Source: Coffea arabica | Lineage: Eukaryota; Streptophyta; Magnoliopsida; Gentianales; Rubiaceae | Length of the DNA: 64,000 nt | Assembly (NCBI RefSeq): GCF_036785885.1 | Contig: NC_092323.1 | Span: 4,752,501 to 4,816,500, forward strand | Direction: 5' to 3' | Part shown: positions 23,126 to 33,690 of the stretch, in pieces | Layout of the letters: the number at the start of each line of letters is the position of its first letter | Numbering within the stretch: position 1 is the first letter of the stretch | The notes under the pieces: model-generated | Seen by the model: the letters and a program-made list of their open reading frames with translations, nothing else | The model's database searches: none | What the model was told of the DNA's origin: nothing | Program-made: the position numbers and the translations under genes

Positions 23126-25019
23126 ATACAAACAATTTAAATCTTTTTAACACACATGTACGTACACTTTTTCTCCTTTAGCTAGTTGGCATTACTGTTA
23201 TCATTGTATGCATGCTAGTTGGTATTGTGTTGACAGGTACAATCTACCCAACTTAGTTGATCATTTCCATTCTCGAGGCCTGTACCGCTCCATCTTTCTG
23301 AGGTTTGTTTAAGTGATATGTCTTAAATGGTTGTAAAAGTACTTATATTTTAGTTATCACCTCTCTTGCTCTGTAAAGTTGATATTTGGTGTTTTCAAAT
23401 TTGCAGTATAATGGAGGGGGAGCAATCCTTGAAACAATTTTCACCTGAAATTCTTGTTCAGGTCTTGAGCTCAAAAGATGTAGTCTCTATACTGCCCCAG
23501 ATATTCCTTTTTCATGGCACTTCAGATAGTTCCATACCATCAGATGCAAGGTTTGTTACCTTTTTTAAATAGCAGTAAACTGTCTTTGGTTTTTTAAACA
23601 CGATATGTACATCCTTCTGAAGCAACAGCTTACTAATTGATGAAATAATAAATAAATCATTCTAGAAAAGGAGTGTTAGAAGTACATATTTCCTCTGGTG
23701 CAAGTCAACTGGTGATAATGCTAATTCTTTTAATAATATCCTCTCTTCAAAGGAGCTCTTGGTCTGCCCAGTTATAGTCTCTTACCCCCTTAATTATTTA
23801 GTGTTGATAGAACTTGGGGCGGTTAACATGATTTTTGGGTGCCCATTGAAGGAATTTGTGCCAAAAACCTTGCATAGAAGTTCTGCTGCTTGATCTTTTT
23901 AATTCTTGTCATTGATGTGAAATTTTTGCAGTAGTATAATGTAGCCAAGAATATTGAACCAGAGTGGAGTAACAGTTCTTAATAAGTTGAGTTCAGTGTA
24001 TCTGGATTAATTTGTTTGCCTCTGCAGTAAAGCATTTGTAGATGCTCTTAAGAGAGTTGGGGCTCAGGCTGAGTTGATTTTATACGATGGAAAAACGCAT
24101 ACCGATTTGTTTCTCCAGGTATGTGATATCTGAGATTGATCTTATCATCTGTTCATGTTCATTTAGTTAGTGTGATTTATAGATCATGATAGGAGTCAAA
24201 AAGTGGACAGGATGGAATAGAATCTATATCATGAGTGGGCAAGGACTTGTGTAACATATTCATGAGTGGAATTTTCTTCTGTTTAATTGTGCATGTTTTC
24301 CAGCTTTTTGGTTATAGGAGCCTTTCGGTTTATTTGACCAATCAATGAAAATTAAGCTATGGATGATTCTAGGGTTCAGGTTGTGATTTTGGAGGAAAGT
24401 TAAAAGAATGGAAATAGTAAATGAAAGTCATCAATAAGTAGAAACTGGTTTTTAGCTAATCTCAACTGAAGCTACTAGCGCTTTTATTTGCATACTTACA
24501 GAAGCTAGCTGACGTGGCAAAGGAGGATGTTTTTGTGTATGTTGTTCTGCTGTTCAACATGTCAAAGGTGTATTGGAGAAGTGTTCGTCTTTAGCATAAA
24601 TTGTTCTTAACAAGACATGAAGAAAGAAATAAGAAAAGCTGAAGTGAAACTAAAGTTGCTTGAAGATCAAAAAGGCTAGCTTTCAGAAAATATTAGGATT
24701 TGAGTCTAAAACAAAACAATATGTTCATTTACTACTTCAAATGGTGCGACTGTTTTGTGTCATATCGTCTGAACAGTGGAATTAGCATAATGAAACAATT
24801 CTACAGTAGTGAAATGGCATTTCCTATCGCAGCCTGATTGTGTGTCTCAACATACAGGATCCTCTCAGAGGTGGTAAAGATGAACTGTTTGACTATGTGG
24901 TTGCCTTTATACACGCCGATGACACAGAAGCTCTTGCTAAGGATGCTGCGGCACGTCCAAGGAGACGGCTTGTTCCTGAGATTTTGTTGAAGTTGGCGCG
25001 CATTGTCAGCCCCTTTTAA
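19581..25019 (+). CDS. ICME: Isoprenylcysteine alpha-carbonyl methylesterase (ICME family)
   Basis: Eleven exons: 19581-19834, 20783-20859, 21417-21486, 21574-21654, 22146-22220, 22612-22713, 22839-22976, 23237-23302, 23407-23550, 24028-24118 and 24858-25019. They give 419 aa. The protein is an alpha/beta hydrolase of the plant ICME family, which removes the methyl ester from prenylated C-terminal cysteines and so opposes ICMT; Arabidopsis ICME acts in ABA signalling at the ER/Golgi. Visible parts: a variable Ser/Pro-rich N-terminus, the conserved RQQSFSRE and AAETYLLT stretches, a membrane region (about 70-120), the oxyanion-side motif TGGAW (154-158), nucleophile elbow GQSAG (Ser227), Asp328 in HGTSD and His360 in KTHTD. 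The catalytic triad is intact. Whether it is closer to ICME or to the ICME-like copies cannot be settled by eye. Confidence 0.92.
20452..20477. repeat. (TA)n microsatellite in ICME intron 1
   Basis: An uninterrupted run of alternating T and A in the first intron of the ICME gene. A second dinucleotide zone of mixed CA/TA type is at about 21080-21160. Confidence 0.9.
23093..23124. repeat. (CT)n microsatellite in an ICME intron
   Basis: A long run of TC dinucleotides between the exons ending at 22976 and starting at 23237. Confidence 0.9.
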
Positions 25020-26022
25020 TCCTTCCAGCTGCATTATATAGTAGACCTTCATGTCTGCGTGACTGAGAAGAAAGTGGCTTCCTCCTCAAATTTCTGTTGG
25101 AGTTGGCTCCCATTCAAAGCCTTTATTTTAAAAGGCTGCCTAGGACGATGATCAATGATTTCATTTGTTAATGTCCATTTCTAGGTATTGATCATTCGCT
25201 GATATTCTACTATGCATCTGCGTTCTTTAAATTGTATCTATAGTATATCTTTTTTTTTTTTTGTTTTTTTGGGCTTGACATTGCGGTATTCGGTATGAAC
25301 CGTCCAACAGAAACTGAAGGAGAAATATATATACATTCATTCTTGTATGAACTTCAGAAGACTGCCCTTATAATGGAGATTTACACTTGCAGAATTGTTG
25401 TACGTGTGTGTCAATAACTTTACCTCCTGAACGTGAAGTCATTTATTTGTTTAGTCTTTTATTTTGTTCTTTTTTCAAAAAATCTAAAAGGGAAAAAAAT
25501 GAAAAATTAAAAGAAAGGAGGAAAGCAAGTACCGTGCCCAATATCTTTAAAAAAAAAAAAATTTGGAAGGGAAAAACTACTACAAGTTAATATCGTAGCA
25601 TGTCCAATGGTCAAATGCAATAAATCTAGCTTAAATGATGGCAATCGTCAAATGCAGTAAATCTAGTTTGAATAATGGCAAACTTGTTAACTTGTCGGGG
25701 AAGTTGGGTTGAATGATAAGGGGTTTGTTTGGATACCCATATTATTCCAAATAATATTTTGCTTGCATCATAAACACATTTTCCAACTTACCTTTTTATA
25801 TCCCAATTATCTTTTTATTTCAGATACATCACATCATAAAAAATGCTACAGTAATTATACACTATCCAAACACACTCAAAGTAAGTTGGGTTGCTCAAAA
25901 AAATACGATGGCAAACACGGTCCAAGTAGCAGTTTTCTCCCACCACTGTTGGGGCCGTTAAAGCAATACATGGTCGTCTCCTCTGTTTCAAATTGCCAAA
26001 TTGCGTGTTTTGTAAGTGGAGG
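25020..26022. other. Intergenic stretch between the ICME and GEX3-like genes
   Basis: Holds the ICME 3' flank, a two-copy tandem repeat of about 37 bp near 25607-25681 (TCAAATGCARTAAATCTAG shared), the MITE-like element at 25720-25877, and the promoter side of the next gene. No further gene is supported. Confidence 0.45.
25720..25877. mobile_element. MITE-like element (about 158 bp)
   Basis: The left end GGGGTTTGTTTGGATA and the complement of the right end (GAGTGTGTTTGGATAGTG) form an imperfect inverted repeat. The interior includes ATGCTACAGTAATT, the same kind of word seen at 18776 and 46780. The target duplication is unclear. Confidence 0.55.
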
Positions 26023-29000
26023 ATGTCTTTGCAGGCTCAGTTGTCTCTGATGCTAGTAGTCGTGTCTATTGGATCTGCCTTCGTTGTGTCCTATGAGCAA
26101 TTTCAGAAATTCCCGGTTTCGCCACAATCATTCACAGGTCCTCCTCTTCATCCCTCCAGAATTCTCGTTAATGATAATGTCGTCATTTAGGAAGTGTTGT
26201 GATGGAGAAGGTTCAGACTTTAAACTGGCTTGATACTTTTCTCGAATGCACTGTTGGTTTTACATTTTCTTTTCTTATTTTCCCCAGCACAAGAGCCCCT
26301 CAAGAAACCTGCTCGCAGGCTTGCCAAACCATTGATAGGGGATGACGGGCGGGTATATGCCTGTTCGGAGAAAACATTCTATTCTTTCCATAAAAATGGT
26401 TCCATTGCTTGGACAATAACTCTCAACTACTCATGCAATTCGCATATAGCTCCAGAGCACGGTGGGTCAAGAAAGGCAAGTTTTTTTGCTCAACATACGA
26501 CTCAATTGTTTTGCTTTTGTTCCTTTTTTACATGTTATGGACAGAATATCAGCCTTCAAGTGCCTACAAATTTTCGAACTTGTGTAATATGAGCTTCCTC
26601 CGGCACATTGCATTGCTTTCAAACGTGATGTGTATGTGTGTATGTGGCCTTTTTTTTTGGGGTATGTCCATTATGTATTGATATTAGACGCCCTTTTGTT
26701 GGCAGATATATTTGGTTGCAGAAAACAGAGTTCTAAAAATCAATCCTTTGAATAATGATCCTTATTCTACTGTACAAGAGTTCTTTGGCCCAGAACCGGG
26801 GGAAATTATTGGCCTCGCTGTAAGCGTATCGAGTTCATGTGTTATCATCAATGTCAGAAACAGGGGGCTTTTTGCATATAGATTGCAGGGACAACTGCTC
26901 TGGACTGCTGGCCCTGTACTTTATCAACACGGATATCGTCAAGGTTGTAGGAAAAACATTTCAGACTGTTACTTTTCATCTAACCCCGTGATTGATCATT
27001 GTGAAGCTAATATATATGTAAGATTCAGGGATCCTTATGAGCTTTCTTAATCATCCATCGGCTATATTACTTAAGATAGGCTTGCTTTTGTCCAAAACCT
27101 CTGTAAAAAGGCAAATTTTACTCGTGAAGAACCAAGTAATCGTGCTCTCATGACTCTGATTTTAATTCTTTGGCTGAATAGTTTTACATGTCTTGCTGTT
27201 TTCACTGACCAGGGAAACAATTCCTCTGGAAATGTCTCTTCCAAATTATTTTAGTTATTGGTTGAATATAACTACATTCAGTAGATATTGACTGAACCTC
27301 TTCCTTTGTTCAATTTATGACATTAAATTTGACTAGATTTTCGGACAAGACAAAGGATTGTGGATGCTTAATGTACGCAAGATTTTTACTCCAATCTGTT
27401 GTTACCTTGCAGATCTCAAATACTGAAGGAGAGCTGTATGCATTATCAGTACGCAGTCCTCATTTCAAATGGATCCAGGATCTTAGTTCATTTGACACGA
27501 GATTTACAGTCACCCCTGCAAACAATGGCCTCTTGTATGTTACTCTCCCTGATCGAGCTCTACTGCTGGCACTAGATGTTTACACGGGAAGTATTCTGTG
27601 GCAGGGAAGCACTGGGCCTCTAAGCTCAGAAGATTATGCACCGGCTGTTGATTCCAATGGTAATGTAAATTTCATGCATATAACTTAGTAGCAATTAAAT
27701 GCTAAAAGACTACAATTCAGGCTCTAAAAATTGTACTATAGATTCCAGTTTTCCTCTCAAAAGCGCTGACAGCACATTCTGAAACAGTTTGTGAGAAGAA
27801 TTTCAATTATAGTTTGAGAACTTAACAATTAACAAGAAGTTTGAAGATATACTGGTGGAACTAGTGCTTTTGAAGGCTATTTTTGAAGTATGCAGTTGGT
27901 GTTCACATGTTAGGGAGTAAATCTGAAGTTACTGCTAATGATTGCTTCATCACCGCTTAGAAGATGCTGATGTGATATCATCATTGTGTATTCTGCTGTG
28001 TTAAAGATGCAGATATGAACCAGCTAGCAGTACTTTTAGCACTATGCCGATAAAATTACTTATTGTTACTTCTATAATTCACAGGCTGGATATCCATCGG
28101 CTCACTGGATGGATTCCTGTACTCATTTTCACCAACAGGCTCACTTAAGAAATTTCCTGAAGTGGCTAATCCAAGTTTCATCATCCAAGTTAGTCCTATC
28201 ATTGATTGCTCTGGGTATGGAGTTTATGTGTCTCAGACAGAGATGGAGGGAAAAGTTGGCCACACGATTGGAGATTATAATTTCATCTCAGCCTCGAAAC
28301 CAAAAAGTGTTCTGTTTACAAGAATTGTTCCAGCTACCGGTGCCGTTGACTGGTTCGAGAGCTACCCTCCGGGTAATCTTTTTGTTTGTGCACTGGACTT
28401 CTCACCCTAACACTTGTTGGTTAATTTCAAGTTAACTGTTTCTAACACGTCCTAAACATTGGAATCTAGACCTAGTAAACAGGATACATTCTCTTTGCAG
28501 TAATTCACCTTTCAATTTGAGATGGGATTCTTTTTCTGACTTGCTGAGCTTCTAATGTTAATTGCTATATCTGTTGTTGATTGCTGTCACAGGTCAATTT
28601 TCATACAAGCTCTCTCAGAGTGATTTGCAGCAATTCAAGCTGGATGAGAGTATCATTCTCTATTTCTTTGCAGCTTCAAGTGAGCTTTATTGATCATTGA
28701 TTTTCTTTTTGATTAGTTTTAGGGACACAGTCTATAAATGTGGTGGTTGAAAGTTGAAACTGCAGAATTATATTTTCAGTTGGGTTCCTTCAAACACCCG
28801 CACTCTGTTGGCACTATAGAAGGGCATTGAGTGGAGAGATGATCTTTTTGGAACTAACCAGTTATTTAATAAAGTAGACAAGTTGAATGAAGCCTTTTGA
28901 GCCTTGGAATCATGGTTCCCAAACACCTGAGTCTCTATTATGGCAACAACAGATTTCCTCGGTGAAAAGAATGTACTATTTCTTTTGAATTAAGACCGTA

Positions 29001-30584
29001 GAGGTTACATCAGTTCAAGATATCTTAAAAAGAATCACTCCATTTTCCAATTATTACTATTTTTCCCTTAGATCAGTAGATTGTCAGGTTTATCCCTCTA
29101 TTCTCAAGTTTGAAGTTGGAAGTCGAGTACTGGTTCCCTAATTTTTTATGGAATTCTTGCTTGTAACCATTTGTTCTCATATAACCTAACTCAATTTGAA
29201 ATGTGAACATCTATTTTTTGGTTTTGATGCAGGTATTGGAAACTCATTGCCCTGTCGCACCACACGTAATGATCTCTCACTGCACCAATTAATTGTTATT
29301 CTCACAACTTGGGAGGAAATATCAAATATGTGATGATAGTTGCATTCAATGATGTTCTTGGTCACGGTTAGAAATTCATTTTTACCTTTCCAGGTCAGAA
29401 GTTCGCCTCCAGCTGCTCACAAGCTAGTGCCAAGAACATCAGCATCTATACAGGTGATTTCCGAATATTTTAGCGATATCGACAATTCAAATAGCTTAAA
29501 CTGCCTGCGTTTTCCTTTTCTCAGGCAATGAGAAGACGATTATGTTACTTTTGTTGCTTGAAACTACAATAATGGTTACACTAGCAGCACTGGTACGATA
29601 TTGCTGCGTATTTTGGAAGAAAAGGAAGCTTCAAAGTCAAGGTCTTGGAAAATTCCTGGAGAAGAGAGTAAGTGAATTCCTTTCTTTGCTCGCAAGGCAA
29701 GATTAAAGTAGCAGTAGTGGTTAAAATTACTACTCTCTTTCTTGAGTCATATTATGAGAGATATTAACCAAAAAAGACTCCCCAACTTTTGTTGGCAAAT
29801 ATCCAACCTAAAGCACCACTGTCCTTTAGAAAAATTATTGTCATTGGCACAATATTGAAAACTTAGAAATGTCTTGCACCTTCACTACTTTCGCTTTTTG
29901 CGGTAACATATTTGGGCCTTTTCAATCCAGCATTCTCTTAGGCTCCAGAAGAAAGCATTTGATAGGAGTATTACAGAACTTGAGCAGAAAGCTGCAGAGG
30001 AAGCTGTACCCAATGAAGTGCTGGAACAGCTGAGCGTTTTGGTAAAAGAAAGGGAAGGCATACAAAGGAAGCTCTCAACAACATATAGTTTGGGAAGGGA
30101 TGGAGCTGGTTTGCAACCAAAACCTGTCCTCCCTTTGTCTAATGGGAAAGCAAGGAGCTATTCTTTCCAGGGTGCAACGAAAGAAAGTGTGACCATCTTT
30201 CACACATTCAGTGATACTGATACCTCGTCAGGTGGCAGCACTAAATTTGGGGCTGACGAGGATTTGCCTGAAGAAAAAGATTCAACAGTCAAGGGTAAGG
30301 GAAAAGCACCTGTTGAAGTACGGAGTTCAAGTGATAATGAGATTTATGAAAAGGATCACCGGATAAGTCCATCAATCTTAGCTTCAAGCTCAAGAGGATT
30401 TCCAGATCGTGTGTTTAGTGAACGTTCGTTCAATGAAATAGAAGAAGATGGAAAAACTGACGAGGGACAGAACAAAACTGCACAGATTGGTGGCATGAGC
30501 ATAAGGAGGAGGGCCTTGTCTTCACTAGATAAGAAGCTGGAGTTTTTTGGGCTTAGAACCAAAGATACCTCCAATGTAGTCTGA
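26023..30584 (+). CDS. GEX3: GAMETE EXPRESSED 3-like beta-propeller membrane protein
   Basis: Ten exons: 26023-26137, 26288-26475, 26706-27017, 27413-27659, 28085-28372, 28593-28679, 29233-29265, 29394-29453, 29525-29667 and 29931-30584. They give 708 aa. The intron after 26475 uses a GC donor (AAG/GCAAGT); all others are GT-AG. A signal-peptide-like start (LSLMLVVVSIGSAFVVS) precedes a PQQ-like beta-propeller with repeated blade words (GRVYACSEKTFYSF, EGELYALS, DGFLYSFS). A Cys-containing juxtamembrane part and one membrane span (about 449-471) follow, then a cytosolic Ser-rich, charged tail of about 230 residues. Arabidopsis GEX3 (At5g16020) has this layout, is expressed in gametes and is needed for pollen tube guidance and early embryo development. 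The identity is from remembered family sequence and layout. The start ATG is the one that yields the signal peptide. Confidence 0.85.
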
Positions 30585-31129
30585 CTAACGTTCTCAAGAC
30601 GATCATTCTCAATGTTTGTTGCCGATTTTCCATCAGATATACATTATAGAGACCGTAAACTCCAATTATGATCAACAGAGGACAACTCGGTCAAGAAGGC
30701 TGGTTTTGCCACCCAGAATGAATTTCTTGAAATATGCTAGTAATTTGTTATCCAGAAAGAAAGGGGAGAAAAAATAAAAGGTAACTCATATATCTAATTG
30801 ACTAGATTAAACACAAGGAGAAGCAACTATTACTAGAGTTGTTGGATGTGATGGATTAGGAAGAGACTTAAAAGCACTTCTTCCGTGCAACTTACCGTAG
30901 AGTAGATGCAGCTTACCGTGATTGTTGATTGTTAATTTGTTAGAGATATATAATTTTACTGAAGTGGTTATTATATTCAACTGTTTGTCCTACTTAAAAT
31001 CCTGTATTTACCAGTATGTTCCAAAAAAAAAAAAAGACTGTATGAATGAAACTTACTATAGGCTTTGAAATGAAGTAATAGGTTATGAAAGCCAAATTAA
31101 AAAAAAAAAGAAAAGAAAAGAGTGACTTA
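30585..31129. other. 3' flank of the GEX3-like gene
   Basis: Non-coding; probable 3' UTR followed by AT-rich DNA with poly-A runs near 31022 and 31100. Nothing else is supported. Confidence 0.4.
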
Positions 31130-31392
31130 GGGTGTGTTTGATAAAACTGAAGTCTGAAATCTGAAGTCCGAATCCATTAATTTATTGAATTGTTAAGTAT
31201 TACATTTGAGTACATATCAACTTCAGTAATAAATGAATAGCTTATCACTTAATTTTGAGAATAAATTTTACTTAAAAAATTCAGTACTACTTAATTAATT
31301 CAGATGTTCAATTTTTGGTTATCAAACAATTTGAATATGTTAGGATCTGAATTCATTAAATTTAAGTGTTGAATTAGATTATCAAACAGGGC
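31130..31392. mobile_element. Tourist-like (PIF/Harbinger) MITE, 263 bp
   Basis: The left end GGGTGTGTTTGATAAA and the complement of the right end (GCCCTGTTTGATAATC) form the TIR. Both sides are flanked by TTA (31127-31129 and 31393-31395), the standard 3-bp PIF/Harbinger target duplication. There is no coding capacity, as expected for a MITE. Confidence 0.75.
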
Positions 31393-31521
31393 TTATACTA
31401 ATTCTTTGTCACTCGTGACTAAATTTTCTCCTGTATAAATATCCACAACAAAAATTTCACATCCAAGTGCTGTGTTTTGGTAAACACACAAAAAAGGAAG
31501 GTGAAATTAGATAGTTTTATA

Positions 31522-32320
31522 CATAGTTATTAAACCCGGCCCGGCCCGGCTTTTCGACCGGTCAACCCGGCGAACCGGCCACTAAACCGGGCCGGTTCTT
31601 CAATTGGATCGTTTCTGCATATGAACCGTTGACTTTTCAACGGATCGGCGGTTCAACCGGATTAAACCGGAAAATCGGCCGGTTTTGTGGGCAGACCGGG
31701 TTTGAGGAAAAAATGTTTGTCCAAGCCATTGCTTGGATTCGAACTTCAGACCTTCGGTATTGTTTGTGCGTAGCTCATCACCAGGCCACTTTGTCACTTG
31801 TTCATTAATGGCCATTCTTATACTATATGAATGTTTTGTTAATTTCATCTTTATTTTTTTAAACTCTCCAAAACAAATGTATTTGGAATCTTTTAATAAA
31901 ACTTATGACCCTTATATTCTATAAATTATAAAATAGATTTCAAAAATAACATATTACATAATTTATTTTAAAGACAAATATTGTTTTTTAAATATTTTTT
32001 TGCATTTAAAATTTGTAAATAACCTAGATAATTACAATAAACATCTACACTTGAAGTTTGGTGGATTATTAATTAAATTTATGTTTTGCTGATTCTTATA
32101 TGAATTAAATATTCTATAGCAAATTAAATTAAATGAATATTTGTTATGACATTATTTATTACAATTTATCTCATATATCCTATATCAAAATTTATAAAAT
32201 ATAATATTTAAATATATGTAGTGACCCACTGGTTCAACCACTCACCCACCGGTTGAACCAGTGACCCGTTGACCCACCTCCTTCGCCGGTCTCCTCTCCG
32301 GGTCGAGTTTAATAACTATG
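31522..32320. mobile_element. Non-autonomous hAT-superfamily element, 799 bp
   Basis: The left end is CATAGTTATTAAACCCGGC and the complement of the right end is CATAGTTATTAAACTCGACC, a near-perfect TIR. It is flanked by a perfect 8-bp duplication GTTTTATA (31514-31521 and 32321-32328). Subterminal regions are rich in CCGG and GGTTCAACC-type words in both orientations; the core is AT-rich. No transposase frame is present. Confidence 0.85.
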
Positions 32321-33690
32321 GTTTTATATTATAAATCAGAATTTGCAAGTCCCCACTGTATAATATTTTCCTTGTATTTAATGCTTAAAAATCTTAAAAA
32401 GCTAAGGTACGGCTTTTAGCTACGGGTCTGCGACCATGATTTTCCTAAGATGAACGGGCTGCGTCCAACAGAAGCCCAGCCCAGTACTCGAATACAGAAT
32501 CCAAAAAGCGTTCGTACCCCAAAATTAATTTTAAAAAAAATCTAAAAGGCTTTGGTTTGTTGGAATCTAAAATGATCTCTCCTTCAAGTCTCTTCAATCT
32601 TGGACTGGAGGAAGACCGATTAATGTCTCTCTCTTTCGATTATATTCTTTAATTCTTCCAACTCAATTTATTAGGAGGGAAAAAATTCACCGATTTTGGA
32701 CTTTTGAGGACCTCCAATTTTGCATCGTTATCCCAGGTAAGTAAAAAACCTAATTGCAGCTCCCCTTTTTCTTCTTTTTTTTTTAATCATTAGATCTACA
32801 TTTGGAAGCCAATTAGTAACGATGCAATTACGAAACCCTAATCCATCTGTTAGTGTTAATAAAGAATTTATGTAAATTTTTGCTGCTGGACTACGGCTTT
32901 CAGTGTTTGGCATCTGATTTCTGATCATTGATATGTTAATTTGTGTTTTTAGGGTTTTCTGTTGGTGATTTGTTTGTTAATGTCTTGCTCACTAAAGGAT
33001 TTGGTCTCTTATTTTGTATATATTGGTCTGTTGATGAGTATATTAGTATTGTTAAAACTGGGAATTTATGGGTGCTTGTTGCTGATTTTTGTAGAAGATG
33101 AGTGAAACATGTGTACCACAACCTTTTCCCCAACATTACTGTTCCATGTGCTTATCGACGGGCACATGGAAAGGGGACTTCATCTAGGAGGCGCATTATT
33201 ATCTGACCTGCAAAATCTGATCTAAAACACCAAAGCATTCACAAAGTCAAACTCTTTTTGCAATATCATCAACCTTTGTTTTTCTTTGTCTTAAGCAAGA
33301 AAGGATGATAAAGTAGCTATGTTTGAGCTAGTCAATGTAGTCAACCTTGGTAACTCAACGTGTAATTGGTGTGAAGAACTTGCAAATTTTTTGTTGCTAG
33401 CTTCTTGCTAGTGTAGTTGGTAACTCAAACAATCTTTTCTGATGAGTCCACTATATCTAGGTTTCTGATTCTACTTTGGCCTGGGCTGTCCGTTTGCTGA
33501 GTATGAGAATCGTTTTTGATATGCATGTACTTCTGCATACTTGGATTATGTCTTTCTCAAAATTAATTTTGAGGTTCTAATTCAAGATTTTCTTGAAATG
33601 TTTCTCAAAGATGTTGTGAACTAATTGGTTGAGTATAATGATGCAGCATAATTGCTGCTTGAACTTGAATTCCCAAGAAAACGGTTTCTA
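32321..33690. other. Promoter side and spliced 5' UTR of the ZCCHC8-like gene
   Basis: A consensus donor CCAG/GTAAGT at 32736/32737 and an acceptor ATGCAG at 33641-33646 bound a likely 910-bp 5' UTR intron (32737-33646). The leader then continues to the ATG at 33691. Upstream of the donor, CT-rich sequence (about 32577-32640) looks like a plant leader. The intron is inferred from splice consensus and the absence of a coding frame. Confidence 0.5.

Noticed and set aside
31730-31800. tRNA-like word GGATTCGAACTTCAG inside the hAT-type element
   Set aside because: No cloverleaf could be drawn around it; the word alone is common in plant repeats.
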